From NCBI GenBank assembly GCA_030593885.1, contig JAUVGH010000004.1, positions 1 to 64,000 on the forward strand: a stretch of DNA of 64,000 nt. Direction: 5' to 3'. Both the position numbers and the translations under genes were made by a program. The stretch is from Methanomassiliicoccales archaeon. GTDB lineage: Archaea; Thermoplasmatota; Thermoplasmata; RBG-16-68-12; SOIM01. This document shows positions 48,510 to 58,941 of this stretch, piece after piece; positions within the stretch are counted from its first letter, which is position 1; the number at the start of each line of letters is the position of its first letter. Under the pieces are notes generated by a model. That model saw only the letters and a program-made list of their open reading frames with translations, was not told the origin of the DNA and did not search any database.

Positions 48510-49607
48510 ATGCCGGAGATCCAGGAGCAGATAGCCGAGATAGAGGACGAGATACAGCGGACGCCCTACAACAAGGCTACCCAGCACCATATAGGGAAGC
48601 TCAAGGCCAAGCTCGCCAGGCTCAAGGAGAAGGCTGAGAAGAAGACCGGCGGCGCCACAGGCACATCCTACGCGGTCTCCAAGGAGGGCAACGCGACCGT
48701 TGCGCTCGTGGGTTTTCCCAGCGCCGGAAAGAGCACATTGCTGAATCAACTGACAAATGCCGAGTCTGATGTGGGGGATTACGACTTCACCACCCTCAAG
48801 ATCGTTCCTGGAATGATGGAGTACAAGGGCGCAAACATCCAGTTGCTGGACATGCCTGGGATCGTAAGAGGAGCGTCAAGAGGGAGAGGCAGGGGAAGGG
48901 AGATCATCTCTGTCATCAGGGCCTCGGACCTCATCGTCATATTGCTGGACGTGTTCGAGACCAATCTCGGCCTCATGCTCGAAGAGCTCTACGACGCCGG
49001 CATAAGGTTCAACGACAGCCTTCCAGACATCGTTGCTACCCGGAAGGACAGGGGCGGGATAAGCGTCAACACGACCGTCAAGCTCACCAAGATTGACGAG
49101 GAGATGATCGAGGACATCTTCCGCGAATGGGGCTTCATCAATGCGGATGTTGTGGTGCGGGAGGACGTCACCGAGGACCGTGTCATCGACTGGCTGGCCG
49201 GGAACCGCGCCTACATATCATCCGTTCTGGTCCTGAACAAGGCGGACCTGGTCACAAAGGCCTACCTGAACCACCTGAAGAGGAAACTCAAAGGCTGGGA
49301 GTTCCTCCCCATATCCGCCAAGAACGGTACCGGGCTCCCCAAACTGAGGAAGAAGATCTACGATACACTGGAATTCATCCGGGTCTACATGAAACCTCAA
49401 GGCAAGGAAGCGGATTTCAAAGAACCTCTGGTGATCCAAAAAGGGTCCACGGTCTCAGCCGTGTGCGATTCAATCCACCGGGACTTCAGGAGGAAGTTCA
49501 AGCACGCCAACGTGTGGGGCAAGAGCGCCAAGTTCTCGGGGCAGAGGGTCGGCCTGGGCCATGTGTTGAAGGATAAGGATGTTGTAACCGTAATCATTCA
49601 GAAGTGA
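48510..49607 (+). CDS. DRG/Obg-family GTP-binding protein
   Basis: VALVGFPSAGKSTLLNQLTNAESDVGDYDFTTLKIVPGMMEYKGANIQLLDMPGIVRGAS; NKADLV; C-terminal TGS domain. Confidence 0.94.
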   Translation: MPEIQEQIAEIEDEIQRTPYNKATQHHIGKLKAKLARLKEKAEKKTGGATGTSYAVSKEGNATVALVGFPSAGKSTLLNQLTNAESDVGDYDFTTLKIVPGMMEYKGANIQLLDMPGIVRGASRGRGRGREIISVIRASDLIVILLDVFETNLGLMLEELYDAGIRFNDSLPDIVATRKDRGGISVNTTVKLTKIDEEMIEDIFREWGFINADVVVREDVTEDRVIDWLAGNRAYISSVLVLNKADLVTKAYLNHLKRKLKGWEFLPISAKNGTGLPKLRKKIYDTLEFIRVYMKPQGKEADFKEPLVIQKGSTVSAVCDSIHRDFRRKFKHANVWGKSAKFSGQRVGLGHVLKDKDVVTVIIQK

Positions 49608-49699
49608 CTGGTTGGCCAAGGTGGCTAACCTTTTTATTCGAACACGCATTTGGGAAAGTCCGCTTAGCAGGTTCAGATGGCCAGGAAAGAGGATTGAAC

Positions 49700-52012
49700 A
49701 TGGGAGAACCCAAGATCGCCGAGAAGAGATGGAAGCCGGAGCACGAGCTGGAGGCTTTGGATAGATGGGAGAAGACCAAGCCTTACGTGTTCGACAAGAA
49801 CTCTGGCAAGCCTATCTATGTCATAGACACCCCTCCGCCTTATCCATCCGGTATCTGGCACATAGGTGCTGTTGCTGGCTATTCCTTGATCGACATGTGC
49901 GCCCGGCTCAAGAGGATGCAGGGCTACGAGGTCCTGTTCCCGATGTGTCTGGACAAGAACGGCATTAACATTGAACTGACCGTTGAGAAGAAGTACAAGA
50001 AGGGGCTCCACGAGTTCGACAGGGAGGAGTTCATCAACATCTGCAGGGAGGAGATCGGCAAGATAAGCGAGGGGATACTCGACCTATCCAGGAGGATAGG
50101 GCTGTCCGCGGACTTCGACGAGTACTTCTATGAGACCGACTCACCTGAATACAGAAAGAAGACCCAGGCAGTCTTCATAGACCTGTGGAATAAAGGGCTC
50201 GTTTACACCGGCCTGAGGCCCAGCTTCTACTGCCCCGCCTGCAAGACGGCCATCGCCGAGGCCGAGATAGAGTACGAGGAGAGGCCCTCGACGCTTTCGT
50301 CATTGAGGTTCAAGGTCAAGGAGACCGGAGAGGACCTGATAATTGCGACCACGAGGCCAGAGCTCCTCTGCGCGTGCAAGTTGGTTCTCGTTCATCCGGA
50401 CGATGAGAGGTGGACGCACCTGCACGGCAAGACGGCCATCGTTCCCCTCTACGGAATCGAGGTTCCCATTCAAGCCCATACTTACGTCAGTCCAGAGATC
50501 GGGAGCGGCATCGTTATGATGTGCTCATACGGAGACCTGGGAGACGTTCAGATATTCCGCGAACTTGCGTTGGAAGCGGTCAAGGCGATTGACGAGGACG
50601 GATTGATGACCGAGGCCGCAGGCGAATACCAAGGGATGAAGGTCGCAGACGCCAGGCAGAAGATACTGGAGGACCTGTTGGCTAACGATCTGGTCACCGA
50701 CGAGGAATCGCTCATTCATCAGACACCGCTGTGCAGCAGGTCCCGGACCGAGATCGAGTTCATCCCCATGGAGGAGATGTACCTCAAGCAGATCGAGTTC
50801 CTTGACGATCTAAGGGAAACCGCTAATCAAATGAAGTTCTATCCTGCGAAACATAAGAGGATCCTTGAGGACTGGATGGACGCTCTCACCATCGACTGGC
50901 CCATAAGCAGGAGGCGTTACTACCACACCGAGATCCCACTCTGGTACTGCAGGGGATGCGGCGAGGTCATCGTTCCGCCGCCGGGAGACTACTACCAGCC
51001 CTGGAAGGATCCACCACCCGTGAACACATGTCCAAAATGCGGCGGCGCGGAGTTCGAGGGCGAGGACCGGGTTTTCGATACCTGGATGGATTCCAGCAAC
51101 AGCAACCTCGTCGCTTCGATGTTCATGATGGACGATCAGTTCTTCGAGAATAACTTCCCCACCTCACTTAGGCCTCAGGGCAGGGACATTGTCAGAACAT
51201 GGCTCTATTACACGACCCTCAAGAGCTGGCTGGTCAAGAAGCAGAAGCCGTTCGAGCACGTCTTCATTCACGGTCTTGGGTTGGACGCAAACGGTAGGGC
51301 CATGCACAGGAGCCTCGGGAATCAGATACTGGCTGAGCCGGTGATCGATAGCCACGGTGCGGACTCGTTCCGGTTCTGGGCGGCGAGCGAGACCAATGTC
51401 GGGGACGATTTCAGGATATCAGAGGAGAGGATAGCGGGGTCCAAGAAGTTCTTGACAAAACTGTGGAACGTTGCACGCTTCGTTTCTTCATTCAGTTTCG
51501 CCGAGAAGGGCGATCTGAAGCCGACCGATGAGTGGATACTCTCCGAGCTGAACAACTTGGTCGAGGAGTGTGAGAAGGGCTACGACCAGTACAACTTCTT
51601 CGTACCTTCCCACAAGGTTAGGAACTTCCTGTGGAACGCCTTCGCTTCCCACTATCTGGAGATGGCCAAATCCAGGGCGTATCAGGAGGATACCGGAGCT
51701 CTTCATGCTCTTCACGAATGTCTCAGGACCGTGCTCAAACTGCTTGCGCCAATCACACCGTTCATAACCGAGAAGATATGGATGGAGGTGTACGGAGGAG
51801 AGGTTCACAAGGAAGCGATGCCTCAACCCATTGGCGAGAGGAAGAGTGCTCTGTCAGAAGTTTCCGATGAGCTGATGGATTTCAACTCATCCATATGGAA
51901 GACGAAGAAGGACCAAGGGCTCAGTCTGCGGTCGGAGCTGGCGGGTGTGGAGATCCCGGAGAAGCTGGAACCGTTCAGGGAAGACCTTGTTGCCATGCAC
52001 AATCTGGTCTGA
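49700..52012 (+). CDS. valS: Valyl-tRNA synthetase
   Basis: VIDTPPPYPSGIWHIGAVAGYSLIDMCARLKRMQGYEVLFPM; WPISRRRYYHTEIPLWYC; RAMHRSLGNQIL at the KMSKS position. Confidence 0.85.
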   Translation: MGEPKIAEKRWKPEHELEALDRWEKTKPYVFDKNSGKPIYVIDTPPPYPSGIWHIGAVAGYSLIDMCARLKRMQGYEVLFPMCLDKNGINIELTVEKKYKKGLHEFDREEFINICREEIGKISEGILDLSRRIGLSADFDEYFYETDSPEYRKKTQAVFIDLWNKGLVYTGLRPSFYCPACKTAIAEAEIEYEERPSTLSSLRFKVKETGEDLIIATTRPELLCACKLVLVHPDDERWTHLHGKTAIVPLYGIEVPIQAHTYVSPEIGSGIVMMCSYGDLGDVQIFRELALEAVKAIDEDGLMTEAAGEYQGMKVADARQKILEDLLANDLVTDEESLIHQTPLCSRSRTEIEFIPMEEMYLKQIEFLDDLRETANQMKFYPAKHKRILEDWMDALTIDWPISRRRYYHTEIPLWYCRGCGEVIVPPPGDYYQPWKDPPPVNTCPKCGGAEFEGEDRVFDTWMDSSNSNLVASMFMMDDQFFENNFPTSLRPQGRDIVRTWLYYTTLKSWLVKKQKPFEHVFIHGLGLDANGRAMHRSLGNQILAEPVIDSHGADSFRFWAASETNVGDDFRISEERIAGSKKFLTKLWNVARFVSSFSFAEKGDLKPTDEWILSELNNLVEECEKGYDQYNFFVPSHKVRNFLWNAFASHYLEMAKSRAYQEDTGALHALHECLRTVLKLLAPITPFITEKIWMEVYGGEVHKEAMPQPIGERKSALSEVSDELMDFNSSIWKTKKDQGLSLRSELAGVEIPEKLEPFREDLVAMHNLV

Positions 52013-52039
52013 CTGGTCGCAGACGGTTGACCTTTTGTT

Positions 52040-52903
52040 ATGGATTATATTGCAGCACAGAAAAAGAGTTATAACACCCATCCAATTCTTCTGGCGATGC
52101 CTTTGAGGCCCAAGTTCAGAGAGGAAATGGTCAGTGTTGTCGTCACATTCCTAAAGGACAGCGTGGAACAGAGCGGAATGGATGGCGTGGTCATCGGAAT
52201 GAGCGGAGGCTTGGATTCGAGCCTCGTGGCGAAGCTGGCTACCGACGCATTGGGCCCCGACAAGGTGCTGGGGATTTTCCTTCCAGAATCCAGTTCGCCC
52301 CAAGAAGACGCCGAACATGCAGAGTTCTACGCCAGGTCCTTGGAAATAGGGTTTGAGACCATTCAGATCGATGATATGGTGAAGGCTGCTCGAGAGGCCG
52401 CCGGGGGTTCGACCGACAAAGTCGTTCTCGCCAATATGAAGGCAAGGGCCAGGATGGTAATCCTGTACCAGAGGGCCAATTCTCAGAACCGGCTGGTTCT
52501 GGGCACGGGCAACAAGAGCGAGCTCATGGTGGGTTACTTCACCAAGTTCGGGGACGGTGGCTGCGATCTGCTCCCCATAGGCGACATCTACAAGACCCAG
52601 ATCAAGGAGATGGCCGAGTTCCTCGGGCTGCCAAAAGAGATAATCATCAAACCGCCTTCGGCCGGACTGTGGGATGGCCAGACCGACGAAGTGGAGCTTG
52701 GGATAAGCTACCAGGAACTGGATTCAATACTCCTCGGGGTAGAACTGAGCATGGACGATGATGAGATCTCGGAAAGGACCAGTCATCCGGTCTCTGAGGT
52801 TGCCAGGATAAGGTCCATGGTAAAACGCACCGCCCACAAGAGGAAGACACCGCTGATACCCAAGATAGGCATCAAGACCATTGGATTGGACTGGCGAGAA
52901 TAG
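52040..52903 (+). CDS. nadE: NAD synthetase (start possibly 52097)
   Basis: VVIGMSGGLDSSLVAKLATDALG (PP-loop), LVLGTGNKSELMVGYFTKFGDGGCDLLPIGDIYKTQ, KPPSAGLWDGQTDE. Confidence 0.95.
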   Translation: MDYIAAQKKSYNTHPILLAMPLRPKFREEMVSVVVTFLKDSVEQSGMDGVVIGMSGGLDSSLVAKLATDALGPDKVLGIFLPESSSPQEDAEHAEFYARSLEIGFETIQIDDMVKAAREAAGGSTDKVVLANMKARARMVILYQRANSQNRLVLGTGNKSELMVGYFTKFGDGGCDLLPIGDIYKTQIKEMAEFLGLPKEIIIKPPSAGLWDGQTDEVELGISYQELDSILLGVELSMDDDEISERTSHPVSEVARIRSMVKRTAHKRKTPLIPKIGIKTIGLDWRE

Positions 52904-53513
52904 GCGCGTCCCGCCGTTGGATGAAGCCGTTCAGGATTTCCACGAACCTCAAACGGTCCTCCACGTCTATTATCACCTCTTCGGCCCTCTTGCCCATAAC
53001 CATCGGAAAGCGCGTCGGTTCCTTGAGCGTTATCTTGACGAGTCCGAACTTGGAGCTGGTGACGTACACCTTTCTGTGTGTAATGGAGAACTTGACTCCC
53101 ACCTTGCTCGGCTCATCCGTAGTCTCCACCGATTCGATGTCCTCCACTCGTATGGTCGTCTTGAAGTACCATCCCTGCCTGAGTACGAGTTTCTCCGACG
53201 TCAGTTTGTGTGAGGTCAAGAAGGGTGAGATCGAGGATATCACTATGTAGACACCGAGAAGACCAACGATGATCGCGGAGTACAGCAACTTGATATCCAG
53301 GAAGAAAGAGGAGAGAACCACTACAACCAACATCACCATGATGGTCTGGAGCACCAATCTCTGAAGGTAGACGCCCTTTGCGTAGGAGAATTCAACCGAT
53401 CTGGGAAGGTCTATCGGAGGACGGGGTTCTATCTCCAACCGCACTTCCGGGGGTTCCAGCTCTTCGGTCTGCCCAGCCGGCATCTTCACCAAATGCGCCT
53501 TTCGTTTGACCAT
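52872..53513 (-). CDS. Membrane protein with bacterial-PH-like (bPH2) domain
   Basis: Two adjacent TM segments followed by SHKLTSEKLVLRQGWYFKTTIRVEDIESVE. Confidence 0.65.
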   Translation of the reverse strand: MVKRKAHLVKMPAGQTEELEPPEVRLEIEPRPPIDLPRSVEFSYAKGVYLQRLVLQTIMVMLVVVVLSSFFLDIKLLYSAIIVGLLGVYIVISSISPFLTSHKLTSEKLVLRQGWYFKTTIRVEDIESVETTDEPSKVGVKFSITHRKVYVTSSKFGLVKITLKEPTRFPMVMGKRAEEVIIDVEDRLRFVEILNGFIQRRDAPILASPIQWS

Positions 53514-53650
53514 CTATTACCTTTTGAGACGCTATACTATATTTCCTTTTTCCGTTCCATGCGCAGAATGATAACGTCTGGCAGTTTCTTGCCAAACAAT
53601 TGCGAAATATTAATAAGAGGCGTCACCAATATTTCCCCCAGAGAATTTCC

Positions 53651-54367
53651 ATGGCTACGATGAGAGAATGTCCTGTTTGCGGCATACGAGTCAAGTTGGA
53701 GAACCTCGAAGGTCATCTGAAGAAGGTCCATCCGAATGCAAAGGTGGACGCGGTTCTGTCCGAGGACGACAAGACCGACATCAGAATCGCTAAGAAGAAG
53801 GTGAAGAAGACCGGCCAGCCTTTCGAGGACCGTGAACGGAAGAGATGGATGGCGGCCGGCCTCGTCATAGTGGTCATCGTTGTTGCGATTATTTTCATCT
53901 TCTCAACCTTGCCCCAAGGCGGTCCTGGGTGCGATCTTGAAGGCGAAGATGCGATACTCTTCACGATAGGAGATGTGGATGGAATCGCGTATGATCTCAA
54001 TGCACATATCGGGTCGAAGCCCATACTGATTGAGTTCTTCGCCACGGGATGCTCAGCCTGCGTTTCCATGGCACCTGTGATGCACGATTTGTATGAATAC
54101 TATGGATGGGGTGAGGATGTCGAGTTCGTGGCCATCTCATCGAGCAGTGAAGACTCTATTGCGGCCGTCAGAGGCTTCAGGGACATCCAATCTTCGAACT
54201 GGACTCATATATGGGATTCCAGCTTCGGTCTGGCTAGCGACTACTGCGTCCCTGGAACACCAACCTTTGTATTGATAGACACTGACGGAACCATCGCAAA
54301 GTGGTGGTACAAGACTCGGGATTACAACACCATGATAGACATCATAGACCCTGTCGTGCAGGGTTGA
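53651..54367 (+). CDS. Membrane-anchored thioredoxin-like protein with N-terminal zinc finger
   Basis: MRECPVCGIRVKLENLEGHLKKVHP; TM AAGLVIVVIVVAIIFIFS; ILIEFFATGCSACVSMAPVMHDL (CxxC); VPGTPTFVLIDTDG (cis-Pro). Confidence 0.85.
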   Translation: MATMRECPVCGIRVKLENLEGHLKKVHPNAKVDAVLSEDDKTDIRIAKKKVKKTGQPFEDRERKRWMAAGLVIVVIVVAIIFIFSTLPQGGPGCDLEGEDAILFTIGDVDGIAYDLNAHIGSKPILIEFFATGCSACVSMAPVMHDLYEYYGWGEDVEFVAISSSSEDSIAAVRGFRDIQSSNWTHIWDSSFGLASDYCVPGTPTFVLIDTDGTIAKWWYKTRDYNTMIDIIDPVVQG

Positions 54368-54378
54368 AGGGGTTCATC

Positions 54379-54846
54379 ATGTTCGAGTTCTTGACGAAGA
54401 GGAGAATCCACAATGAAGCGAACATTCTGCTTTTCACGGCAATCCTCTCCCTTCTCGGTGTTTTCATAGCAGGCTACCTTGTGTATGACCACTACAATCC
54501 TGGTGCACTTTTCTGCCCGGAAGAAGGGTGGATAGACTGCGGTGCGGTCACTCATGGTGAATACAACAACATCTTCGGGATACCTCTTGCACATCTCGGC
54601 CTCGTCGGGATGGTGCTCACCTTCTTCTTCGCGGCTCTCAGGCTCAAGCATTGGAGCAGAGACTACACCGAGAACTTCTTCGTGATCGTCCTCGTTCTTT
54701 CCTTTTTGGGAGCCATCTTCTGCTGGTACCTCACCTATCTGGAGCTCTTTGTCATCAAGTCCATATGCATTTACTGTTTCACCGAGTTCATCCTCATCAC
54801 GATAATCTTCGGCGCTTGTCTCTACGGCTTTCTCAAAGGAGATTAG
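54379..54846 (+). CDS. Vitamin K epoxide reductase (VKOR) family membrane protein
   Basis: ALFCPEEGWIDCGAVTHGEYNNIFGIPLAHLGLVG; ELFVIKSICIYCFTEFILI (CxxC), four TM segments. Confidence 0.88.
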   Translation: MFEFLTKRRIHNEANILLFTAILSLLGVFIAGYLVYDHYNPGALFCPEEGWIDCGAVTHGEYNNIFGIPLAHLGLVGMVLTFFFAALRLKHWSRDYTENFFVIVLVLSFLGAIFCWYLTYLELFVIKSICIYCFTEFILITIIFGACLYGFLKGD

Positions 54847-54971
54847 TGTCTCATTTCCATCTAAGAAAACCTTTAGTATTGAGGTCGCTATACCCCAACT
54901 CCACTCGGGACAATCAGAAATTATCCGAGAAGAAGGCATCAATTCCTCGACGTTTAGAAAGGGGGAGGGGA

Positions 54972-56213
54972 ATGGAGAACAGCGTATTCGAGCCCTATCT
55001 GGAAAGGGAATCCGTGTTCAAGAAGGACAGGGATATCCTTAGGCCCTCATATATCCCAGAGAACCTGCCGCACAGGGAGAAACAGATAGACCAGATCGCA
55101 TCCATTTTAGCAACCGCACTCCGCGGGGAGAGACCTTCCAACATCCTGATATTCGGAAAGACGGGGACCGGAAAGACGGCCGTCATCAAGTACATGGGGA
55201 ACGAGATCTCCAAGGCGGACGAGAGGGAGAGGGTGAGCTTCCTTTACATGAACTGCGAGATAGTCGACACTCCTTACGCGATCCTCCAGAACATCGGCAA
55301 CAGGTTCGTGCAGGATTTCGACGACAGGATCCCGTTCACGGGTTGGTCGATAGAAAGGGTGTACAACATCCTCAGGGAGAAGATAGACGAGGAGAAGAGG
55401 GTGGTCATCGTCGTCCTCGACGAGATCGACAAGCTGGTGACCAAGAGCGGTGACGATATCCTGTATCACCTGTCCAAGATAAACGACGATTTGAAGAAGA
55501 CCAAGATAAGTCTGATAGGCATCTCGAACGATCTGAAGTTCACGGAGTTCCTGGACCCGAGGGTCAAGAGCAGGCTCAGCGACGAGAAGCTGGTCTTCCC
55601 GCCTTACAACGCCAACGAGCTGAGGGACATTCTGCAGCAGAGGTCCAATCTGGCCTTTGAGAACGGGGTCATCGATGACGGTGTCATTTCATTGTGCGCC
55701 GCATTGGCAGCTCAGGAGCACGGTGATGCAAGGAGGGCTCTCGACCTGCTGCGGGTGGCCGCGGAGCTGGTGGAAAGGTCCGGGAGCGACAAGATAACCG
55801 AGCATCATGTCAGAAAGGCAAAGAACAAGATAGAACTGGATTGTGTTCTGGAAGCAACGAGATCCCTGCCCACACAGTCCAAGCTGGTACTTCTCGGCAT
55901 CATACTCAGCGAGGAAAGGAACGGCACCAGGCTCACGACAGGGGATGTCTTCTCCGCGTACAGGGAACTGGCAAGGAAGGCAGGTGTCTCCAACCTCACC
56001 CAGAGGAGGGTCACCGACCTCATCTCCGAACTTGATATGCTGGGCCTTGTGAATGCCAGGGTGAAGTCATTTGGCAGGGGCGGCAGGACCAAGGAGATCC
56101 AGTCGAGCGTCCCCATACTCGAGACAAAAAGGGTACTTGAGAAGGACGAGGTCCTGAAAGGGATGAAGAACTACCATCTAAAGAACCAAACGACGCTGCT
56201 AGGTCTCAAGTGA
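54972..56213 (+). CDS. Orc1/Cdc6 replication initiator
   Basis: RPSYIPENLPHREKQIDQIASIL, ILIFGKTGTGKTAVIKYM, VIVVLDEIDKLV, C-terminal winged helix. Confidence 0.94.
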   Translation: MENSVFEPYLERESVFKKDRDILRPSYIPENLPHREKQIDQIASILATALRGERPSNILIFGKTGTGKTAVIKYMGNEISKADERERVSFLYMNCEIVDTPYAILQNIGNRFVQDFDDRIPFTGWSIERVYNILREKIDEEKRVVIVVLDEIDKLVTKSGDDILYHLSKINDDLKKTKISLIGISNDLKFTEFLDPRVKSRLSDEKLVFPPYNANELRDILQQRSNLAFENGVIDDGVISLCAALAAQEHGDARRALDLLRVAAELVERSGSDKITEHHVRKAKNKIELDCVLEATRSLPTQSKLVLLGIILSEERNGTRLTTGDVFSAYRELARKAGVSNLTQRRVTDLISELDMLGLVNARVKSFGRGGRTKEIQSSVPILETKRVLEKDEVLKGMKNYHLKNQTTLLGLK

Positions 56214-57353
56214 TTCCTCGGATTCTTCTTCCGATTCCTCTTCAATGATCTCTTCTTCAGAATCTTCAACTTCGCTCTCAACTTCGTCTTCTTCGGATGG
56301 AGGTTCCTCTTTCTCCTTCGCTTCTTCCCTGAGCGCCTTGTTCTGCTTGTGCCTCTGATAGAACCCAAGACCAACGTCCAAAGCGATCGGCACTGCAATC
56401 AGAACCACCAGGGAGACGATCAGAGAGGTCCAGCTGATGTCCGCTGCGCATCCCCTCTCGCTGGCTACTGAGCACACCTTGCCCCACGGGATGTCGCCGC
56501 TAACTGAGAGCTTTATGAGACCGAACCAGGGCAGTTCCCCCCTTGCCTTCCCGATGATCCAGTCGTGCTTGATCAGGTTGTTGTCAGGATGATCGTTGTT
56601 ATCCCCCATGGCAATGAATCCACCGTCGTTCCAGTCGTCGTCTTTCTTGATGTCGCCTAGTAGGTTTTGGAGATTCAATGTCACGTTGAAGCTGCGATAG
56701 GCCGAATCTAATCTCAAGGTCAGTGTATAGTTCATGTTCCTCGGCTCGTAAACGGGGATTCTTGGTCGTCCGGACCCATTTCCGTTTTCTCCCTCCCAGT
56801 TGACCCCGTTCACCCAATAGTCGCACTCCAGGCTGGGCACGTCGAAGCTGTTGTTGGTCGTCGTGTTGAACTCCAGCCATATCAGGGCTCTGTGGATGAT
56901 TGGCTTGTCACCGCCGCCCATCTGATTGTAGATTATCACATCCCCCGAGTCGCCGTACGTTGAGTGACCTGAACACTTGCCTTGAACGTAGGCCTCAACC
57001 TCTTTGTAGGAATTGGTGGTCTGCACTATCACGAGGTCCCCGGTGTCTATGACGCCGACAGAGCTGGAAAAATCGTCATGCTGCATGCTACTGCTCTCAA
57101 CGACAACTATGGGCGGCCAAACCCCGGAATAGGCCCAGAGGGCCACGAAGACCAGGAAGACGACAAGCAACGCGATCCCAACGTCCCTGAGGACCAGCAG
57201 TGCCGATCTCACCCAGTTCTTACGTCTCTTGGGCTCATCCTCTCCTTCTTCCGATTCTTCGATCTCTTCCTCTTCCGGAGAGCTCACGTCGGTTGTTTCC
57301 ATATCCTCGCTCTCGGCGAGTTCGTTATCCTCTTGTTCATCCATCTGGACCAC
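56199..57353 (-). CDS. Signal peptidase I (S26, archaeal Sec11-like) with acidic N- and C-terminal extensions
   Basis: PPIVVVESSSMQHDD (Ser), KPIIHRALIWLEF (His), GGFIAMGDNNDHPDNN (Asp). Confidence 0.85.
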   Translation of the reverse strand: MVQMDEQEDNELAESEDMETTDVSSPEEEEIEESEEGEDEPKRRKNWVRSALLVLRDVGIALLVVFLVFVALWAYSGVWPPIVVVESSSMQHDDFSSSVGVIDTGDLVIVQTTNSYKEVEAYVQGKCSGHSTYGDSGDVIIYNQMGGGDKPIIHRALIWLEFNTTTNNSFDVPSLECDYWVNGVNWEGENGNGSGRPRIPVYEPRNMNYTLTLRLDSAYRSFNVTLNLQNLLGDIKKDDDWNDGGFIAMGDNNDHPDNNLIKHDWIIGKARGELPWFGLIKLSVSGDIPWGKVCSVASERGCAADISWTSLIVSLVVLIAVPIALDVGLGFYQRHKQNKALREEAKEKEEPPSEEDEVESEVEDSEEEIIEEESEEESEESLET

Positions 57354-57421
57354 TGGGAGTCATGGAATATTTTCCGTAGCGTATAAATAACTTCGTAAAC
57401 TGAATTGCCCAGAGCACCCAA

Positions 57422-58891
57422 CTAGAACTCCTTTATCCTGGCTCTTCCGGTCTGCAGGCTCACTATGGGCACCATTGCTGGTATGGGGTCGATGTTCCTC
57501 ATCTTCTGGTACGTGGTCTGCGTCTGCCATGTGGAAGCGTTGATGAGCCTGACTCCCTTGTACTCGTCCACCCCCACCCAGTGAACGTGCCCGGTGACGA
57601 AGATATCCGGTACCGAGTCGATGATCAGGTAGTCCTCCTTCTCGGGAGCTATGGCCGTCTTGCCCCCATAGGTCGGCGCGACGTGTCTCTTGTTGAGCAT
57701 CTCGATCATGGATGCCAACGGGTTCTCATAGGTTAGCGAGGGGACAGCGCTTATGAAGTCGTCTATCCCTTTCCCGTGATATATCAGGACCTCCACTCCG
57801 TGCAATAGTATGGTGCTGGGATTCCCCACGAAGGTGACCTCCGAAGGAAGCAGCTTCGTTATGTTGTTCGGGAGCGCCGGTTGAGGTTCCGCCGGCCTGA
57901 CGGCGTCGTGGTTACCAGGTGATATGACGATCTTGATGTGGTCCGGCACCGCCTCCAACAGCCGAGCCAGTTCCTCGTACTGCTCATAGATATCGTGTAT
58001 CAGAAGCTCCTCTTCCTGTCTTGGGTAGATACCTATTCCGTCCACCATGTCCCCAGGCATCACCATGTACTTGATGGAGGATGAGATCTCATCGCCGTTG
58101 TTCAGCCACTTCATGAACTTGTCCCACTTGTCCTGCATGAAGGCGTTGCTGCCGACGTGAATGTCCCCGACGAAAGCGACCGATATGGGGTCGTCGCATC
58201 CCGAGAACCTCTTCCTGCCTGGTATGTCAGGTCTCAGGATCCTCTCCGCTATTATCAGGTCGTTGTTCTTTCCCGGCTTCCCGATCACCCCTATCACCTC
58301 GTCCGGTACCAGGTTGGATCCGCCCGTTGCGGTGTTGGGCACGAGCACTGTAACGACATCACTACCGTCCTCCACCTCGATCATCGTGTGTCCGCCCTTG
58401 GTGCTCCTGACTCTGTTGACGATGCATATGAACTTCATCTCGGACATCTTTCTCTTCGCCTTCGATATCTCGAGGCTGCCCCTCATCTCCCTCCGGTTCC
58501 GAACCATGTCGCCGAGCGTTTGGAACCTGTGTTTGAAGTATCTCTGAAAGTCCTTGATGGTCCCTTCGCATGTGGAGTTCCCGGTGATGTCCTTTTTTAT
58601 TTCAATCTCTGAATCAAAATCTTTCGCCTTTACTGCGCTCGTCTTCTTCGGCTCGGGAGGCCTGATCTCTTCGACCTTCTTGGAGGCCCTGTATTTCTTT
58701 GCGACCTCCCTTACGATTGACTCGACCTTGAGCACATCTTCCATCGTCACCATGAATGTCCCGCCATCCAAGTTGGAGAAGAACTGCTCCGCGAAGTCCA
58801 TCGGATCCTCCCGAGAAAGCATGTGTTCTATGACCTCTGGCTCGACGAGGGTGCCCCTTTGGGTGAAGAGATTTAAAAGACGATGCCTCAT
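57422..58891 (-). CDS. polB: DNA polymerase II (PolD) small subunit DP1
   Basis: VAFVGDIHVGSNAFMQDKWDKFMKWLNNG, VMPGDMVDGIGIYP, VISPGNHDAVR, VTGHVH. Confidence 0.94.
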   Translation of the reverse strand: MRHRLLNLFTQRGTLVEPEVIEHMLSREDPMDFAEQFFSNLDGGTFMVTMEDVLKVESIVREVAKKYRASKKVEEIRPPEPKKTSAVKAKDFDSEIEIKKDITGNSTCEGTIKDFQRYFKHRFQTLGDMVRNRREMRGSLEISKAKRKMSEMKFICIVNRVRSTKGGHTMIEVEDGSDVVTVLVPNTATGGSNLVPDEVIGVIGKPGKNNDLIIAERILRPDIPGRKRFSGCDDPISVAFVGDIHVGSNAFMQDKWDKFMKWLNNGDEISSSIKYMVMPGDMVDGIGIYPRQEEELLIHDIYEQYEELARLLEAVPDHIKIVISPGNHDAVRPAEPQPALPNNITKLLPSEVTFVGNPSTILLHGVEVLIYHGKGIDDFISAVPSLTYENPLASMIEMLNKRHVAPTYGGKTAIAPEKEDYLIIDSVPDIFVTGHVHWVGVDEYKGVRLINASTWQTQTTYQKMRNIDPIPAMVPIVSLQTGRARIKEF

Positions 58892-58941
58892 TCTAAACCA
58901 TATTCTAAACCGGCTACTATAAACTTTGCTACCGCAAACTT

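Noticed and set aside
48420-48749. N-terminal 110 aa of the track ORF 47316..48749
   Set aside because: Runs antisense through the start of the divergent DRG GTPase gene; the real start is most likely the ATG at 48419.
54847-54971. Replication origin (ORB) elements upstream of orc1/cdc6
   Set aside because: Only a G-run (aaagggggagggg) is seen; no convincing repeated ORB/mini-ORB motif, so not claimed. GC-skew and a genome-wide ORB search would be needed.
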